Shown: positions 8,755 to 16,636 of the stretch, in pieces
Layout of the letters: every line of letters starts with the position of its first letter
Position numbering within the stretch: the first letter of the stretch is position 1
Source: Rhodocaloribacter litoris
GTDB taxonomy: Bacteria > Bacteroidota > Rhodothermia > Rhodothermales > ISCAR-4553
Length of the DNA: 64,000 bases
Direction of reading: 5' to 3'
Assembly (NCBI RefSeq): GCF_011682235.2
Contig: NZ_CP076718.1
Location: 2,803,134 to 2,867,133, forward strand
Position numbers and translations under genes: made by a program
Notes under the pieces: model-generated
Seen by the model: only the letters and a program-made list of their open reading frames with translations
The model's database searches: none
What the model was told of the DNA's origin: nothing

Positions 8755-9783
8755 ATGAAAGTCATCACCCTCGGCGAGATCATGCTCAGGCTCTCGACGC
8801 CGGGCTTCCAGCGGTTCGTGCAGGCTTCGTCGTTCGACGTCACCTTCGGAGGCGGTGAGGCCAACGTGGCCGTGTCGCTGGCGAACTACGGCTTCGAGAG
8901 CTACTTCGTCACGAAGCTGCCCCGCCACGAGATCGGGCAGGCGGCCGTCAACCACCTGCGCCGCTTCGGCGTGTCGGATCGCTTCATCGTCCGCGGTGGC
9001 GAGCGGGTCGGCATCTATTTCCTGGAGACGGGTGCCAGCCAGCGGGCCTCCAAGGTCATCTACGACCGTGCTCACGCAGCCGTGACGACCCTCGCACCGG
9101 AGGAACTCGATCTGGACGCCGTCTTCGAAGGCGCCCGCTGGTTTCACTGGACGGGCATTACGGCCGCCCTCGGCGAGACCGTCCGCCGAACGCTCGTGGC
9201 GGCCTGCGAGGCGGCCAGGGCGGCCGGAGCCACGATCTCGTGTGACCTCAACTACCGCAAAAAGCTGTGGACGGTGGAGGAGGCCCGGGCCACCATGCGT
9301 CCCCTCATGGCATACGTCGACGTTTGCATCGCCAACGAAGAGGATGCCGATCGTAGCCTGGGAATGAAGGCGGAGCAGACCGACATCGAAGGGGCACGGC
9401 TGGATGAAGCCGGTTATTTCCGGCTGGCCCGCCGGCTCAAGGAAACCTTTGGTTTCGAGGTTGTTGCCATCACGTTGCGGGAGTCGTTCAGTGCCAGCCT
9501 CAACGGATGGAGTGCCGTCCTGCACGACGACCGGGACTGCAAGGAGCCGGTGCGATCGCAGCGCTACGAGATCCAGATCGTAGACCGCGTCGGTGGTGGC
9601 GATGCGTTTGCTTCCGGTCTCATCGCCGGGCTTCTGCAAAAGGCCAACTCGAAGGAAGCGCTGGAATTCGCCGTCGCCGCGTCCTGCCTGAAACAGACGA
9701 TTCCCGGTGACTTCAACCTGGTCAGTCGCGAAGAGGTCGAGAAACTCGCCGGCGGTAGCGGGTCCGGCCGAGTCGAACGCTGA
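8755..9783 (+). CDS. kdgK: 2-dehydro-3-deoxygluconokinase (PfkB family)
   Basis: Phosphorylates KDG to KDPG, feeding the aldolase encoded just upstream. PfkB-family features are present: an N-terminal substrate loop FGGGEANVAVSLANYG, a central CDLNYRKKLW typical of KDG kinases, and the C-terminal signature DRVGGGDAFASGLIAG with the catalytic Asp. The length of 342 residues is normal. With the lyase and transporter it forms most of a DEH/KDG route. No DEH reductase or KduI was seen, so that step is probably encoded outside the window. Confidence 0.94.
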   Translation: MKVITLGEIMLRLSTPGFQRFVQASSFDVTFGGGEANVAVSLANYGFESYFVTKLPRHEIGQAAVNHLRRFGVSDRFIVRGGERVGIYFLETGASQRASKVIYDRAHAAVTTLAPEELDLDAVFEGARWFHWTGITAALGETVRRTLVAACEAARAAGATISCDLNYRKKLWTVEEARATMRPLMAYVDVCIANEEDADRSLGMKAEQTDIEGARLDEAGYFRLARRLKETFGFEVVAITLRESFSASLNGWSAVLHDDRDCKEPVRSQRYEIQIVDRVGGGDAFASGLIAGLLQKANSKEALEFAVAASCLKQTIPGDFNLVSREEVEKLAGGSGSGRVER

Positions 9784-9834
9784 CACCGGTGGGCCCGGGT
9801 TTGTGCCGGCAGTGTGCGCCTTCCGGCCTCCGGC

Positions 9835-11112
9835 TCAGGAGGCGCCGTCGCCTTCGGGGCGGGCGGGTTTGGCGGGTACCGCCGCCGGTTCGTCGTCGGC
9901 TGCGGCGCGGCCGAGCATGCCGGCGATGTCGATGCCGGTGGTGGCCTTGAGGCTTTCGAGCAGGGCGGGCGTGGCCCCGGCGATCTGGTTGAAGACGGCC
10001 GGTACCCCGGCCCGGCCGGTGCCGCTGTCGACGACCGTGATCCGGTCGATCTTGAGGTGGTCCACAGTCTTGATGACCTCACGGAGGATATCCGGCAGCA
10101 TCTGGATGAGGAAGAGGCGTTCGGCGTCGGGGCCGGCCTGTTGCCACAGTTCGAGCTTGCGCCGGAGCACCTCCACTTCGGCATGGCCGTCTTCCAGGAT
10201 GCGGGCGGCGTTTCCCTTGGCGATCTCCTCTTTGGCCTTGCGTTCCGCTTCCGCAGCGACCACCACCTCGGCCCGGCGGCGTTTCTCAGCCAGGAGGATT
10301 TCCTGTTCGGCCAGCTCCTGTTCGGCCCGGGCACGGGCCACCTGGGCCGCCACGGCCACCTTGGCCTCTTCGGCCTCGGCCTGGGCGGCGAGCCGGGCTT
10401 TCAGGAGGCGCACCTCGTTCTGTGCCTGCACGATGGCGCGCTCCGCCTCGGCTTCGGCCAGCTTGGCCTGTTCGCGCTTGCTGGCCTCGACCACCTCGGC
10501 CGCCGCGATGATGTTCGCCGTGCTCTGCCGCCCGATGGCGTCCAGGTAGCCGGCGTCGTCTTCGACGCTCTGGATCTTGAGCGTGTCCAGTTGCAGGCCC
10601 AGGGCGCTCAGGTCGTTATCGGCTTCTTCGAGGAGTTCCTTGGCGAACTTGAGGCGGTCTTCGTTGACCTCCTCGGGGGTCAGCGAAGCCAGCACGCCCC
10701 GCAGGTTGCCTTCCAGCGTTTCCTTGGCGATGACTTGGATCTCGTCCAGCGTCTTGCCCAGGAGGCGTTCGACGGCATTGTTGAGCTCGGGCTCGTTCGA
10801 GGCGATCTTGACGTTGGCGATGGCGCGGACCGTCAGCGGGATGCCGCCCTTCGAGTAGGCGTTCTTGACGGTCAGGTCGATGGGAATCGTGTTGAGCGGG
10901 AGGCGGTCCACCTTCTCGATGATGGGAATGCGGAAGCCGCGCCCGCCCCGGATGATCCGGTAGCCCACGACGGCGCCGTCGGGCAGCTTGCGCTTGCGCC
11001 CGCTGAAGATGAGCACCTCGTTCGGCTGGCAGATCTTCAGGTTGGCACGGACGATGCCCAGCACGGCCAGAAAGCCGAGGATCAGGATGGCGGGAATGAC
11101 GAAGAGTTCCAT
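9835..11112 (-). CDS. Flotillin family (SPFH) membrane-microdomain protein
   Basis: Membrane scaffold protein of flotillin type, thought to organise lipid microdomains. The protein has 425 residues. An N-terminal membrane segment (about 3-22) is followed by the SPFH/band-7 domain (about 25-200, including ICQPNEVLIFSG and ERLLGKTLDEIQVIAKETLE). A long Ala/Glu-rich coiled coil spans about 215-330, and a C-terminal flotillin region contains LDALKIDRITVVDSGTG-like sequence (VDHLKIDRITVVDSGTG). It starts 9 bases after the NfeD-like gene ends, and the two families are commonly paired. Confidence 0.92.
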   Translation of the reverse strand: MELFVIPAILILGFLAVLGIVRANLKICQPNEVLIFSGRKRKLPDGAVVGYRIIRGGRGFRIPIIEKVDRLPLNTIPIDLTVKNAYSKGGIPLTVRAIANVKIASNEPELNNAVERLLGKTLDEIQVIAKETLEGNLRGVLASLTPEEVNEDRLKFAKELLEEADNDLSALGLQLDTLKIQSVEDDAGYLDAIGRQSTANIIAAAEVVEASKREQAKLAEAEAERAIVQAQNEVRLLKARLAAQAEAEEAKVAVAAQVARARAEQELAEQEILLAEKRRRAEVVVAAEAERKAKEEIAKGNAARILEDGHAEVEVLRRKLELWQQAGPDAERLFLIQMLPDILREVIKTVDHLKIDRITVVDSGTGRAGVPAVFNQIAGATPALLESLKATTGIDIAGMLGRAAADDEPAAVPAKPARPEGDGAS

Positions 11113-11121
11113 GGTTAACCC

Positions 11122-11676
11122 TCAGTTCGGCTTGACGACCTCGGCCACGTTGTCGCGCAGGCGTACCACGACCACCTCGTCGCCGGGCCGGAATGTCTCG
11201 GCCGTCTCGTTATCGAGGGCCCGGGCCACCAGTTGCAACCGGTGTCCCCGGGCCACCAGTGCGATCTTGCCTTTCTCTGCGCCCTGAAAGGGCAGCAGCA
11301 CCCGGGCCGTCTTGCCCTGCAGGTCTTGCAGCGTGATCTCACTGGAGACGTGCTCATAGGCGAGCCGCTTGATGACGTAGTTGCCCCCCAGCCCGACCGC
11401 CAGCCCGGTGAGCACAGACAGCAGGAGGGTCATCGGTTCGCCGGAATTCAGCCACGTCAGCACCGTTCCGGTGAGGCCGAAGAAGGCGGCAAAGAGGAAC
11501 AGGGCCCGCAGGGAGAGGAGGTCGACGAGCCCCGGGCCGGTGTCGAAATCCGTGTCGGCGTCGAAATCCGTGTCCATGTCGGCTTCCACGTCGGTGTCCG
11601 ACTCGCCGCCGCCGAAGATCGAGAGCAGCACGAAGAAGCCGCCGACGATCAGGCTGATGAGATAGACGGTGTCCAT
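11122..11676 (-). CDS. NfeD-like membrane protein with C-terminal OB-fold
   Basis: Partner protein of the flotillin. It is 184 residues, with a first membrane helix (about 5-22) followed by an acidic stretch of repeated D-x-D (about 25-48). Two or three further membrane segments span about 50-105. The C-terminal soluble domain (about 115-184; LQGKTARVLLPF, FRPGDEVVVVRL) is typical of NfeD OB-folds. The exact partner role is inferred from gene pairing. Confidence 0.85.
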   Translation of the reverse strand: MDTVYLISLIVGGFFVLLSIFGGGESDTDVEADMDTDFDADTDFDTGPGLVDLLSLRALFLFAAFFGLTGTVLTWLNSGEPMTLLLSVLTGLAVGLGGNYVIKRLAYEHVSSEITLQDLQGKTARVLLPFQGAEKGKIALVARGHRLQLVARALDNETAETFRPGDEVVVVRLRDNVAEVVKPN

Positions 11677-11736
11677 GGTTGCCGCATTGCGTCATGCCCG
11701 GAGGGTACGCCGGCCCACGGGCAGGGTTACACCTTT

Positions 11737-11771
11737 CAAACATGATACGTTCGAAAGTGCTGGCCGTCAAA
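11737..11771 (-). promoter_or_regulatory. Candidate promoter of the nfeD-flotillin operon
   Basis: On the minus strand TTTG (11771-11768) is followed after 20 bases by TATCATGTTTG (11747-11737), close to the TTTG / TAnnTTTG pattern. Confidence 0.35.
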
Positions 11772-11782
11772 CGAGCGCGAGG

Positions 11783-11820
11783 AAAAAGATCGGGGTCGTC
11801 TCCCGGGAGAGACGACCCCG
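11783..11820 (-). terminator. Intrinsic terminator of the amtB-glnK operon
   Basis: Perfect 12-bp stem CGGGGTCGTCTC (11791-11802) / GAGACGACCCCG (11809-11820) with a 6-base loop. Reading the minus strand it is followed by ATCTTTTTCC. It also separates this operon from the nfeD operon. Confidence 0.88.
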
Positions 11821-11863
11821 AAAAGCCGCGGCGGCCGGGCGCGCGAAGCGCCCCGGGAAACCG

Positions 11864-12220
11864 TCACGCCGGCACCACGGGCGTGACGGCCGCCGTGTCT
11901 TCCTCGCCGGTCCGGATGCGGTATATCTTTTCGACCGGCAGGACGAAGATTTTGCCGTCGCCGACCTCGCCGGTGCGGGCCGCCGACAGGATGGCCTCGA
12001 TGGTCGGTTCGACGAAGGGGTCGGAGACGCCGATGTCGAGCATCACCTTGTCGGTCAGTTCCATCCGGACGGTCGTGCCCCGGTAGGTTTCTTCGGTTTC
12101 ACGTTCGCCACCGTGACCGCGCACGCGGGTGACGGTGAGGCCGCGCACTTCGGCGCGGAAGAGCGCCTTGAGCACGTCGTTGAGGCGCTCGGGGCGGATG
12201 ATGGCTTTGATGAGTTTCAT
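11864..12220 (-). CDS. glnK: Nitrogen regulatory P-II protein
   Basis: Trimeric sensor of 2-oxoglutarate, ATP/ADP and nitrogen status that gates the AmtB channel encoded just upstream. The ATG at 12220 gives MKLIKAIIRPERLNDVLKAL, the normal P-II start, and 118 residues. The T-loop has GHGGERETEETYRGTTV, including the Tyr that is uridylylated in proteobacterial P-II. The B-loop and C-terminal signature lie in GDGKIFVLPVEKIYRIRTGE. Whether Tyr modification occurs here is unknown. Confidence 0.95.
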   Translation of the reverse strand: MKLIKAIIRPERLNDVLKALFRAEVRGLTVTRVRGHGGERETEETYRGTTVRMELTDKVMLDIGVSDPFVEPTIEAILSAARTGEVGDGKIFVLPVEKIYRIRTGEEDTAAVTPVVPA

Positions 12221-12242
12221 GGCTTTCGCAGGCGGGTTGGGT

Positions 12243-13604
12243 TCAGGCCATCGACGGGCTGACGGCGGGTGCGGGCACGCGCACGGGCCGGGTTTCTTCG
12301 TCCAGGAGCAGGAGGGCACCCTCGCCGTCCGTGTAGGCTTCCTCGCCGTGGTGGACGATGTCGAGGCCGAGCCGCTCCGCCTGGTCGTCGGTCCGGACGG
12401 CCATGACCAGGCTCAGGCCCTTGAGGATGGCAAAGGTCAGCGCACCGCTGTAGGCGAAGACGGCCACGACCGAGAGGGCCTGGATGCCGAACTGGGCGAC
12501 GTTGCCGAAGAGCAGGCCGTCGGTGGCCCCGTTCCAGGCGGCGCTGGCGAAGACGCCGGTGAGCAATGCGCCGGTGATACCGCCGAGGCCGTGGGCGGCA
12601 AAGACGTCGAGCGAGTCGTCGAAGCGGGTGCGGGCGCGCCACTGGATGGCGAAGTAGCTGGGGAGGGCGGCCAGAGCCCCGAGCGCCAGCGCCGAAAGCG
12701 GCGAGACGAACCCGGCGGCCGGGGTCACGGCCACGAGCCCCACCACGATGGCCGTCGCCACGCCGACCGCCGTGATCTTGCCCGTGCGGAGGTGGTCCAG
12801 GGCCGTCCACACCACCAGCGTTGCCGCCGGAGCCAGCAACGTGTTGACGAAGGCCAGGCCGGCGGTGCCGTTCGAGGCCAGGGCACTGCCGCCGTTGAAG
12901 CCGAACCAGCCGAACCAGAGCAACCCGGCGCCCAGCAGCACGAACGGAACGTGGTGCGGCAGGAGCGCCTGCCGGCCGTAGTCCTTGCGCGGGCCCAGGA
13001 AGAGCGCCGCCGCCACGGCCGCTGCGCCCGCGTTGATGTGCACGACGGCCCCGCCGGCGAAGTCCAGCGCACCGAGCTCGCCCAGCCAGCCGCCGCCCCA
13101 CACCCAGTGACATACCGGTGCATAAACGAACAGCACCCAGAGCCCGACGAAGGCCACATAGGCCGGGAACCGCATCCGTTCCACGACGGCCCCCGAGATC
13201 AGTGCCACGGTGATGATGGCAAAGGTGCCCTGGAACGCCATGAACAGCAGGTGGGGGATCGACCCGCTGGCCTCCAGGCCCACCCCGCTCAGCAACGCCA
13301 TCGACAGGTCGCCGAGCCAGGCCGTACCCGATCCGAAGGCCAGCGAGTAGCCGAGCAGGGCCCACAGGACCCCCGCCACGCCGAGGGCGATGAAGCTCAT
13401 CATCATCGTGTTCAGGGCGTTCTTGGCCCGCACCAGCCCGCCGTAGAAAAAGGCCAGCGCCGGGGTCATCAGCAACACCAGCGCCGTCGAAACCAGCAGC
13501 CAGGCCGTGTCCGGGGCCGAAATTGCAGCAGCGGCTTCCTGGGCCCGGGCGACCGGAACGCCCAGGAAGAACAGGGCGGGAAGGCAGATGAACCGTCGTC
13601 TCAT
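12243..13604 (-). CDS. amtB: Ammonium transporter
   Basis: Trimeric inner-membrane ammonium channel. The protein has 453 residues, a cleavable signal (ends PVARAQ) and about 11 membrane segments. Pore signatures include the first family motif ALAFFYGGLVRAKNALNTMM, one pore His in GGAVVHINAGAAA and the second in DDSLDVFAAHGLGGITGAL. The cytoplasmic tail after RTDDQAERLGLDIVHHGEEAY is the region P-II contacts. It lies 22 bases before glnK in a two-gene operon, the usual arrangement. Confidence 0.96.
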   Translation of the reverse strand: MRRRFICLPALFFLGVPVARAQEAAAAISAPDTAWLLVSTALVLLMTPALAFFYGGLVRAKNALNTMMMSFIALGVAGVLWALLGYSLAFGSGTAWLGDLSMALLSGVGLEASGSIPHLLFMAFQGTFAIITVALISGAVVERMRFPAYVAFVGLWVLFVYAPVCHWVWGGGWLGELGALDFAGGAVVHINAGAAAVAAALFLGPRKDYGRQALLPHHVPFVLLGAGLLWFGWFGFNGGSALASNGTAGLAFVNTLLAPAATLVVWTALDHLRTGKITAVGVATAIVVGLVAVTPAAGFVSPLSALALGALAALPSYFAIQWRARTRFDDSLDVFAAHGLGGITGALLTGVFASAAWNGATDGLLFGNVAQFGIQALSVVAVFAYSGALTFAILKGLSLVMAVRTDDQAERLGLDIVHHGEEAYTDGEGALLLLDEETRPVRVPAPAVSPSMA

Positions 13605-13651
13605 GTTACCTGGGGTTAAAAGATTGAGGACGATGTTGATTCGGGTTGATC

Positions 13652-13680
13652 ATTTTAAGATAGATTCGCTTGTTTGTCAA
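13652..13680 (-). promoter_or_regulatory. Near-consensus promoter of amtB-glnK
   Basis: On the minus strand TTGACA (13680-13675), 17 bases, then TAAAAT (13657-13652), within an AT-rich 150-base spacer that stands out from the GC-rich surroundings. No sigma-54 (-24/-12) element was found. Confidence 0.65.
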
Positions 13681-13831
13681 ATTAATTAATGGAAAACGAT
13701 TATTTTTGATGTGAAGAAAAGCGCTTTCAGGTGTTTCGTTTAAAAAAATAAGGCAGGATTTGGCATCGTCCGGGGTGACACACAGGTGTCATCGCCGCGC
13801 GATAATTTCCCGCCACGTATCCCCTTCAACC

Positions 13832-14434
13832 ATGGAGAAGCCCATGCCCGGTCCCATCGACCTGCATCGACTGCAAGCCTTTTTTGACCCGGAAGACATC
13901 GGGTGGAAACCCATCGCCGTCTCGAAGAAGACCGGCAAGGCCCTGGTGGCCGCCTATGTGACGAACCGCGCCATCATGGACCGGCTCGATAGCGTATGCG
14001 GCCCCGAAAACTGGCGCAACGAGTTCGTCTCGGGACCGGAGGGCGGGGTCCTGTGCGGCCTCTCGATCCGTATCGTGCGGGAAGACGGCACGGCGGAGTG
14101 GGTGACGAAATGGGACGGCGCCGAGAATACGGACGTGGAGCCGGTCAAGGGCGGCCTCTCGTCGAGTATGCGCCGGGCGGCCGTGCAGTGGGGCATCGGG
14201 CGGTATCTCTACGACCTGCCCTCGCAGTGGGTATCCGTGGACGAGCGGGGGCGCATCACGCAGACGCCGCCTATCCCCCCGGAATTCCGGCCCCGATCCT
14301 CCGGCGACGACCCGGCTCCCGGCGTGCGGTCGGAGGCTTCGCCTTCGGACGGGGACGCCTCCACTCCCCGGCGTGTCCGGCCCCGGGACCCCGAAGCGGC
14401 CCGCTATTTCATGCCCCGGCAGGTCAAATCCTGA
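13832..14434 (+). CDS. Rad52/Rad22-family single-strand annealing protein
   Basis: Likely binds single-stranded DNA and anneals complementary strands. The N-terminal ~140 residues match the Rad52 fold: FFDPEDIGWKPIAVSKKTGK, DRLDSVCGPENWRNEF, then EPVKGGLSSSMRRAAVQWGI and GRYLYDLP. The remaining ~60 residues are Pro/Arg-rich and probably disordered. The start at 13832 (MEKPMPG) gives 200 residues; an ATG at 13844 is an alternative. In bacteria this family is best known from phages, but no phage genes are nearby. The gene appears to stand alone behind an AT-rich spacer. Confidence 0.85.
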   Translation: MEKPMPGPIDLHRLQAFFDPEDIGWKPIAVSKKTGKALVAAYVTNRAIMDRLDSVCGPENWRNEFVSGPEGGVLCGLSIRIVREDGTAEWVTKWDGAENTDVEPVKGGLSSSMRRAAVQWGIGRYLYDLPSQWVSVDERGRITQTPPIPPEFRPRSSGDDPAPGVRSEASPSDGDASTPRRVRPRDPEAARYFMPRQVKS

Positions 14435-14937
14435 GGCGGGCCGCGGCGTACCCGGCGTGCCAACGGGCGCCGGGCGTGATGCAGGCCCCGGCCGCCCGGG
14501 TTGCCCCGGAGGCCGTAATGTCGTACTTTGTACGCCGGTTCTCGAAGAAGCCGGTACAAGCGGACGTGTAGGGGCGTTCGGCCGGAGGGTCGCGTCACAG
14601 GCGGCGCGGCGTGGCCGTTGCGTCCGGCGTCCGACGTGTCCCCGCGCCGATGGCGAGGGATCTGTGGCCCATCGGATAGCACGTCTTCCTCCCCGATTTT
14701 CTTTCGGCAACCCGCCCTTTCTCCCTTCGCCCGGCATGCCGAAGAGAGGAAAGCACCCTGCTTTTGAAGCGTCGGGACGACTTGAAAACGGACGGCCGGG
14801 TGGAGACGATGGGCTTTTTCAGAAGACTCTTCGGAAGCATGCGGATGAACGGAGAGCCGTCCGGACCTGCCCTGCCGCTGCAGCACACGGCCGGACAAGC
14901 GACGACACACCCCCAACCACCCCGGGAGGAGCGACTG
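14435..14937. other. Intergenic stretch of about 500 bases
   Basis: GC-rich, with no frame that looks coding in codon use. It could hold an N-terminal extension of the next gene from an ATG at 14809 (MGFFRRLFGS, preceded by GGTGGAGACG). No terminator with a T-tract was found. Confidence 0.5.
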
Positions 14938-15351
14938 ATGGCTGAGGATCTCATTACGTCGGACAACCTGTCCGTCGATACGTTGCGGGCCACCTTCGAA
15001 GCCGCCTACATGGACGTTTCCCTGTCCGAAAGCGGGCATCTGCGTATCCGGGATGCCTGCATTGTGCTGGTCATTCCGGACATGGAGCGGAGAAACCGGA
15101 TTCGCCTTATGAGTGTTTTCGGCTTCAAGGACGGTACCAGCCCGATCGACCGGCTGCAATGTGTCAACCGCATCAACGACGAATACATCATGGTCTGTGC
15201 CAGCACCACGAACGACGGGCTTCTGCTCTTTCGCTACGACCTGATGCTGGACGGGGGGCTGCCCAGGAAGGCCCTGGTGCTGGCCGTCAAACGGTTTGCC
15301 TCCATCCCGCATGGCGCCATCCAGGAACACGGCGCCGGCATCGTCGAGTAG
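14938..15351 (+). CDS. YbjN-like domain protein
   Basis: Small cytoplasmic protein of 137 residues with the YbjN/type III chaperone-like fold pattern: RATFEAAYMDVSLSESGHLR, then ILVIPD-like strand (IVLVIPD), INRINDEYIMVCAS-like (VNRINDEYIMVCAS), and a helical C-terminus. Members of this family are linked to stress and motility phenotypes by an unknown mechanism. The start at 14938 follows a strong GGGAGGA 7 bases upstream. An in-frame ATG at 14809 would add 43 residues with rare AGA codons and is less likely. Confidence 0.65.
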   Translation: MAEDLITSDNLSVDTLRATFEAAYMDVSLSESGHLRIRDACIVLVIPDMERRNRIRLMSVFGFKDGTSPIDRLQCVNRINDEYIMVCASTTNDGLLLFRYDLMLDGGLPRKALVLAVKRFASIPHGAIQEHGAGIVE

Positions 15352-15379
15352 GCCGTCCCGGGACGGGGCCCGTGAAATC

Positions 15380-15401
15380 TTCTTCCCGGGGAAGAACTTT
15401 T
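15380..15401 (+). terminator. Hairpin terminator after the YbjN-like gene
   Basis: TTCTTCCC (15380-15387) / GGGAAGAA (15389-15396) around a single central base, followed by CTTTT. The stem is perfect but the loop is tight, so the terminator may be modest. Confidence 0.5.
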
Positions 15402-15474
15402 GGAAAGACCGGTCGTAGATTATGCCCGGTTTGCCCGATTCCCCTTACCTGAACAGTTCTATTTTCCATACGCG

Positions 15475-15573
15475 ATGCCTTTCCTCCGGACCATCCTGGC
15501 CTGCTGTTGTGCGATGTGTTGTTGTGCCCCCGGCCGGAGGGGAGGCGCGGTGACGCCGTCGCGATACGGATAG
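15475..15573 (+). CDS. Polycysteine leader peptide of the cysteine operon
   Basis: A 32-codon frame from ATG 15475 to TAG 15571 encodes MPFLRTILA, then three Cys codons (15502-15510), Ala-Met, three more Cys codons (15517-15525), then a Pro/Gly/Arg tail. Six cysteines in 32 residues, in two runs of three directly upstream of cysteine-biosynthesis genes, is the signature of an attenuation leader peptide. Low charged Cys-tRNA would stall the ribosome in these runs. No Shine-Dalgarno sequence precedes the ATG, so it may be leaderless or weakly translated. The peptide itself probably has no function. It is too short for normal gene calling. Confidence 0.85.
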   Translation: MPFLRTILACCCAMCCCAPGRRGGAVTPSRYG

Positions 15574-15645
15574 GCCCGGAAAGCTGACGATCGCGCTCAC
15601 ATTGCTGCCAGTGCCCCTCCCGGATTGCCGTGAGGGGCTTTTTTT
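15483..15645 (+). promoter_or_regulatory. Predicted cysteine-responsive transcription attenuator
   Basis: Four segments can form competing stems. Segment 1, CCTCCGG (15483-15489, inside the leader peptide), pairs perfectly with segment 2, CCGGAGG (15534-15540, just after the Cys codons). Segment 2, as CCGGAGGGG (15534-15542), can instead pair with segment 3 (15614-15623, CCCCTCCCGG) through nine pairs and one bulge. Segment 3 otherwise forms the terminator stem GCCCCTC (15613-15619) / GAGGGGC (15632-15638), followed by seven T (15639-15645). Stalling at the first Cys codons would cover segment 1, free segment 2 and prevent termination. The layout follows the trp/his model; the pairing was found by eye. 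Confidence 0.75.
15613..15645 (+). terminator. Attenuator terminator immediately before cysM
   Basis: Seven-bp GC-rich stem with a 12-base loop and seven consecutive T. The tract ends 5 bases before the cysM ATG at 15651. The GAGGGG of its 3' arm is also the only Shine-Dalgarno-like sequence before cysM, so the hairpin may hide the ribosome site as well. Confidence 0.85.
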
Positions 15646-15650
15646 GTTCC

Positions 15651-16628
15651 ATGACCCAGTCTCTGATGGAAGGCACACACGTTGATGTTCTGGCTTCCCC
15701 GGCCGGACGCGCCGGGGCGTTGCGTAACGGCGTGCTGCGCCGCATCGGGCGGACGCCGCTCGTCCGGCTGCGGCGGGTGACGGCGCACCTGCCCGAGACG
15801 GTGGCCGTCTATGCGAAGGCCGAGCACCTCAACCCGGGCGGTTCGGTCAAGGACCGGGCGGCGCTGGGCATGATCCGGGACGGGCTGCGCCGCGGGGCCC
15901 TCACGCCGGGCAAAACGCTCATCGACGCCACGAGCGGCAACACCGGCATCGCCTACGCCATGATCGGGGCGGCCCTGGGGATCCCGGTGACGCTGGCGCT
16001 GCCCGCCAACGCCTCCGCGGAACGGAAGCGGATCCTGGCCGCCTATGGCGTGGACCTGATCCTGACCGACCCGCTGGAGGGCACCGACGGGGCGCAGCGT
16101 TACGTGCGCGAGCGCGTCGCCGCCGAGCCCGACCGCTATTTCTACCCCGACCAGTACAACAACGACGCCAACTGGCGGGCGCACGCGCGCACCACCGGGG
16201 TCGAGATCCTCGAACAGACGCGCCACCGCGTCACGCACTTCGTCGCCGGGCTGGGCACGACGGGCACCTTCACCGGCGTCACGCGGCGCCTCAAGGCGTT
16301 CGACCCCGCCATCCGCTGCTTCTCCGTCCAGCCGGACAGCCCGCTGCACGGTATGGAAGGGCTCAAGCACATGGAGACGGCCCTCGTGCCGGGCATCTAC
16401 GACCCGGCGCTGGCCGACGACGACCTGCGGGTGCAGACGGAGGAGGCCTATGCCATGACGCGTCGCCTGGCCCGGGAGGAAGGGCTCCTCGTGGGCATCT
16501 CCTCCGGGGCCAACGTGGCGGCGGCCCTCCGCGTGGCCGAGACGCTCCGCGAGGGCGTCGTCGTGACGATCCTGTGCGACACCGGTACCCGGTATCTGAG
16601 CGATCCATTCTGGAACGAAACGCTGTGA
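15651..16628 (+). CDS. cysM: Cysteine synthase, CysM type
   Basis: PLP enzyme that makes cysteine by beta-replacement. The PLP Lys lies in NPGGSVKDRAALG, the substrate Ser/Asn loop in DATSGNTGIAYA, and the phosphate-binding loop in AGLGTTGTFTGV. The C-terminal half (HMETALVPGIYDP, ISSGANVAAALRV) resembles mycobacterial CysM, which uses a thiocarboxylated carrier protein as sulfur donor and O-phosphoserine as acceptor. The neighbouring protease, carrier and activator support that version of the pathway; the acceptor cannot be read from sequence. The start at 15651 lies directly after the attenuator; an ATG at 15666 is possible. The protein has 325 residues. Confidence 0.92.
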   Translation: MTQSLMEGTHVDVLASPAGRAGALRNGVLRRIGRTPLVRLRRVTAHLPETVAVYAKAEHLNPGGSVKDRAALGMIRDGLRRGALTPGKTLIDATSGNTGIAYAMIGAALGIPVTLALPANASAERKRILAAYGVDLILTDPLEGTDGAQRYVRERVAAEPDRYFYPDQYNNDANWRAHARTTGVEILEQTRHRVTHFVAGLGTTGTFTGVTRRLKAFDPAIRCFSVQPDSPLHGMEGLKHMETALVPGIYDPALADDDLRVQTEEAYAMTRRLAREEGLLVGISSGANVAAALRVAETLREGVVVTILCDTGTRYLSDPFWNETL

Positions 16629-16636
16629 GGCCATCC

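Noticed and set aside
13605..13831. Sigma-54 promoter for amtB-glnK
   Set aside because: No TGGCA-N-TGC pattern at the right spacing. A sigma-70-like TTGACA-N17-TAAAAT is present instead.
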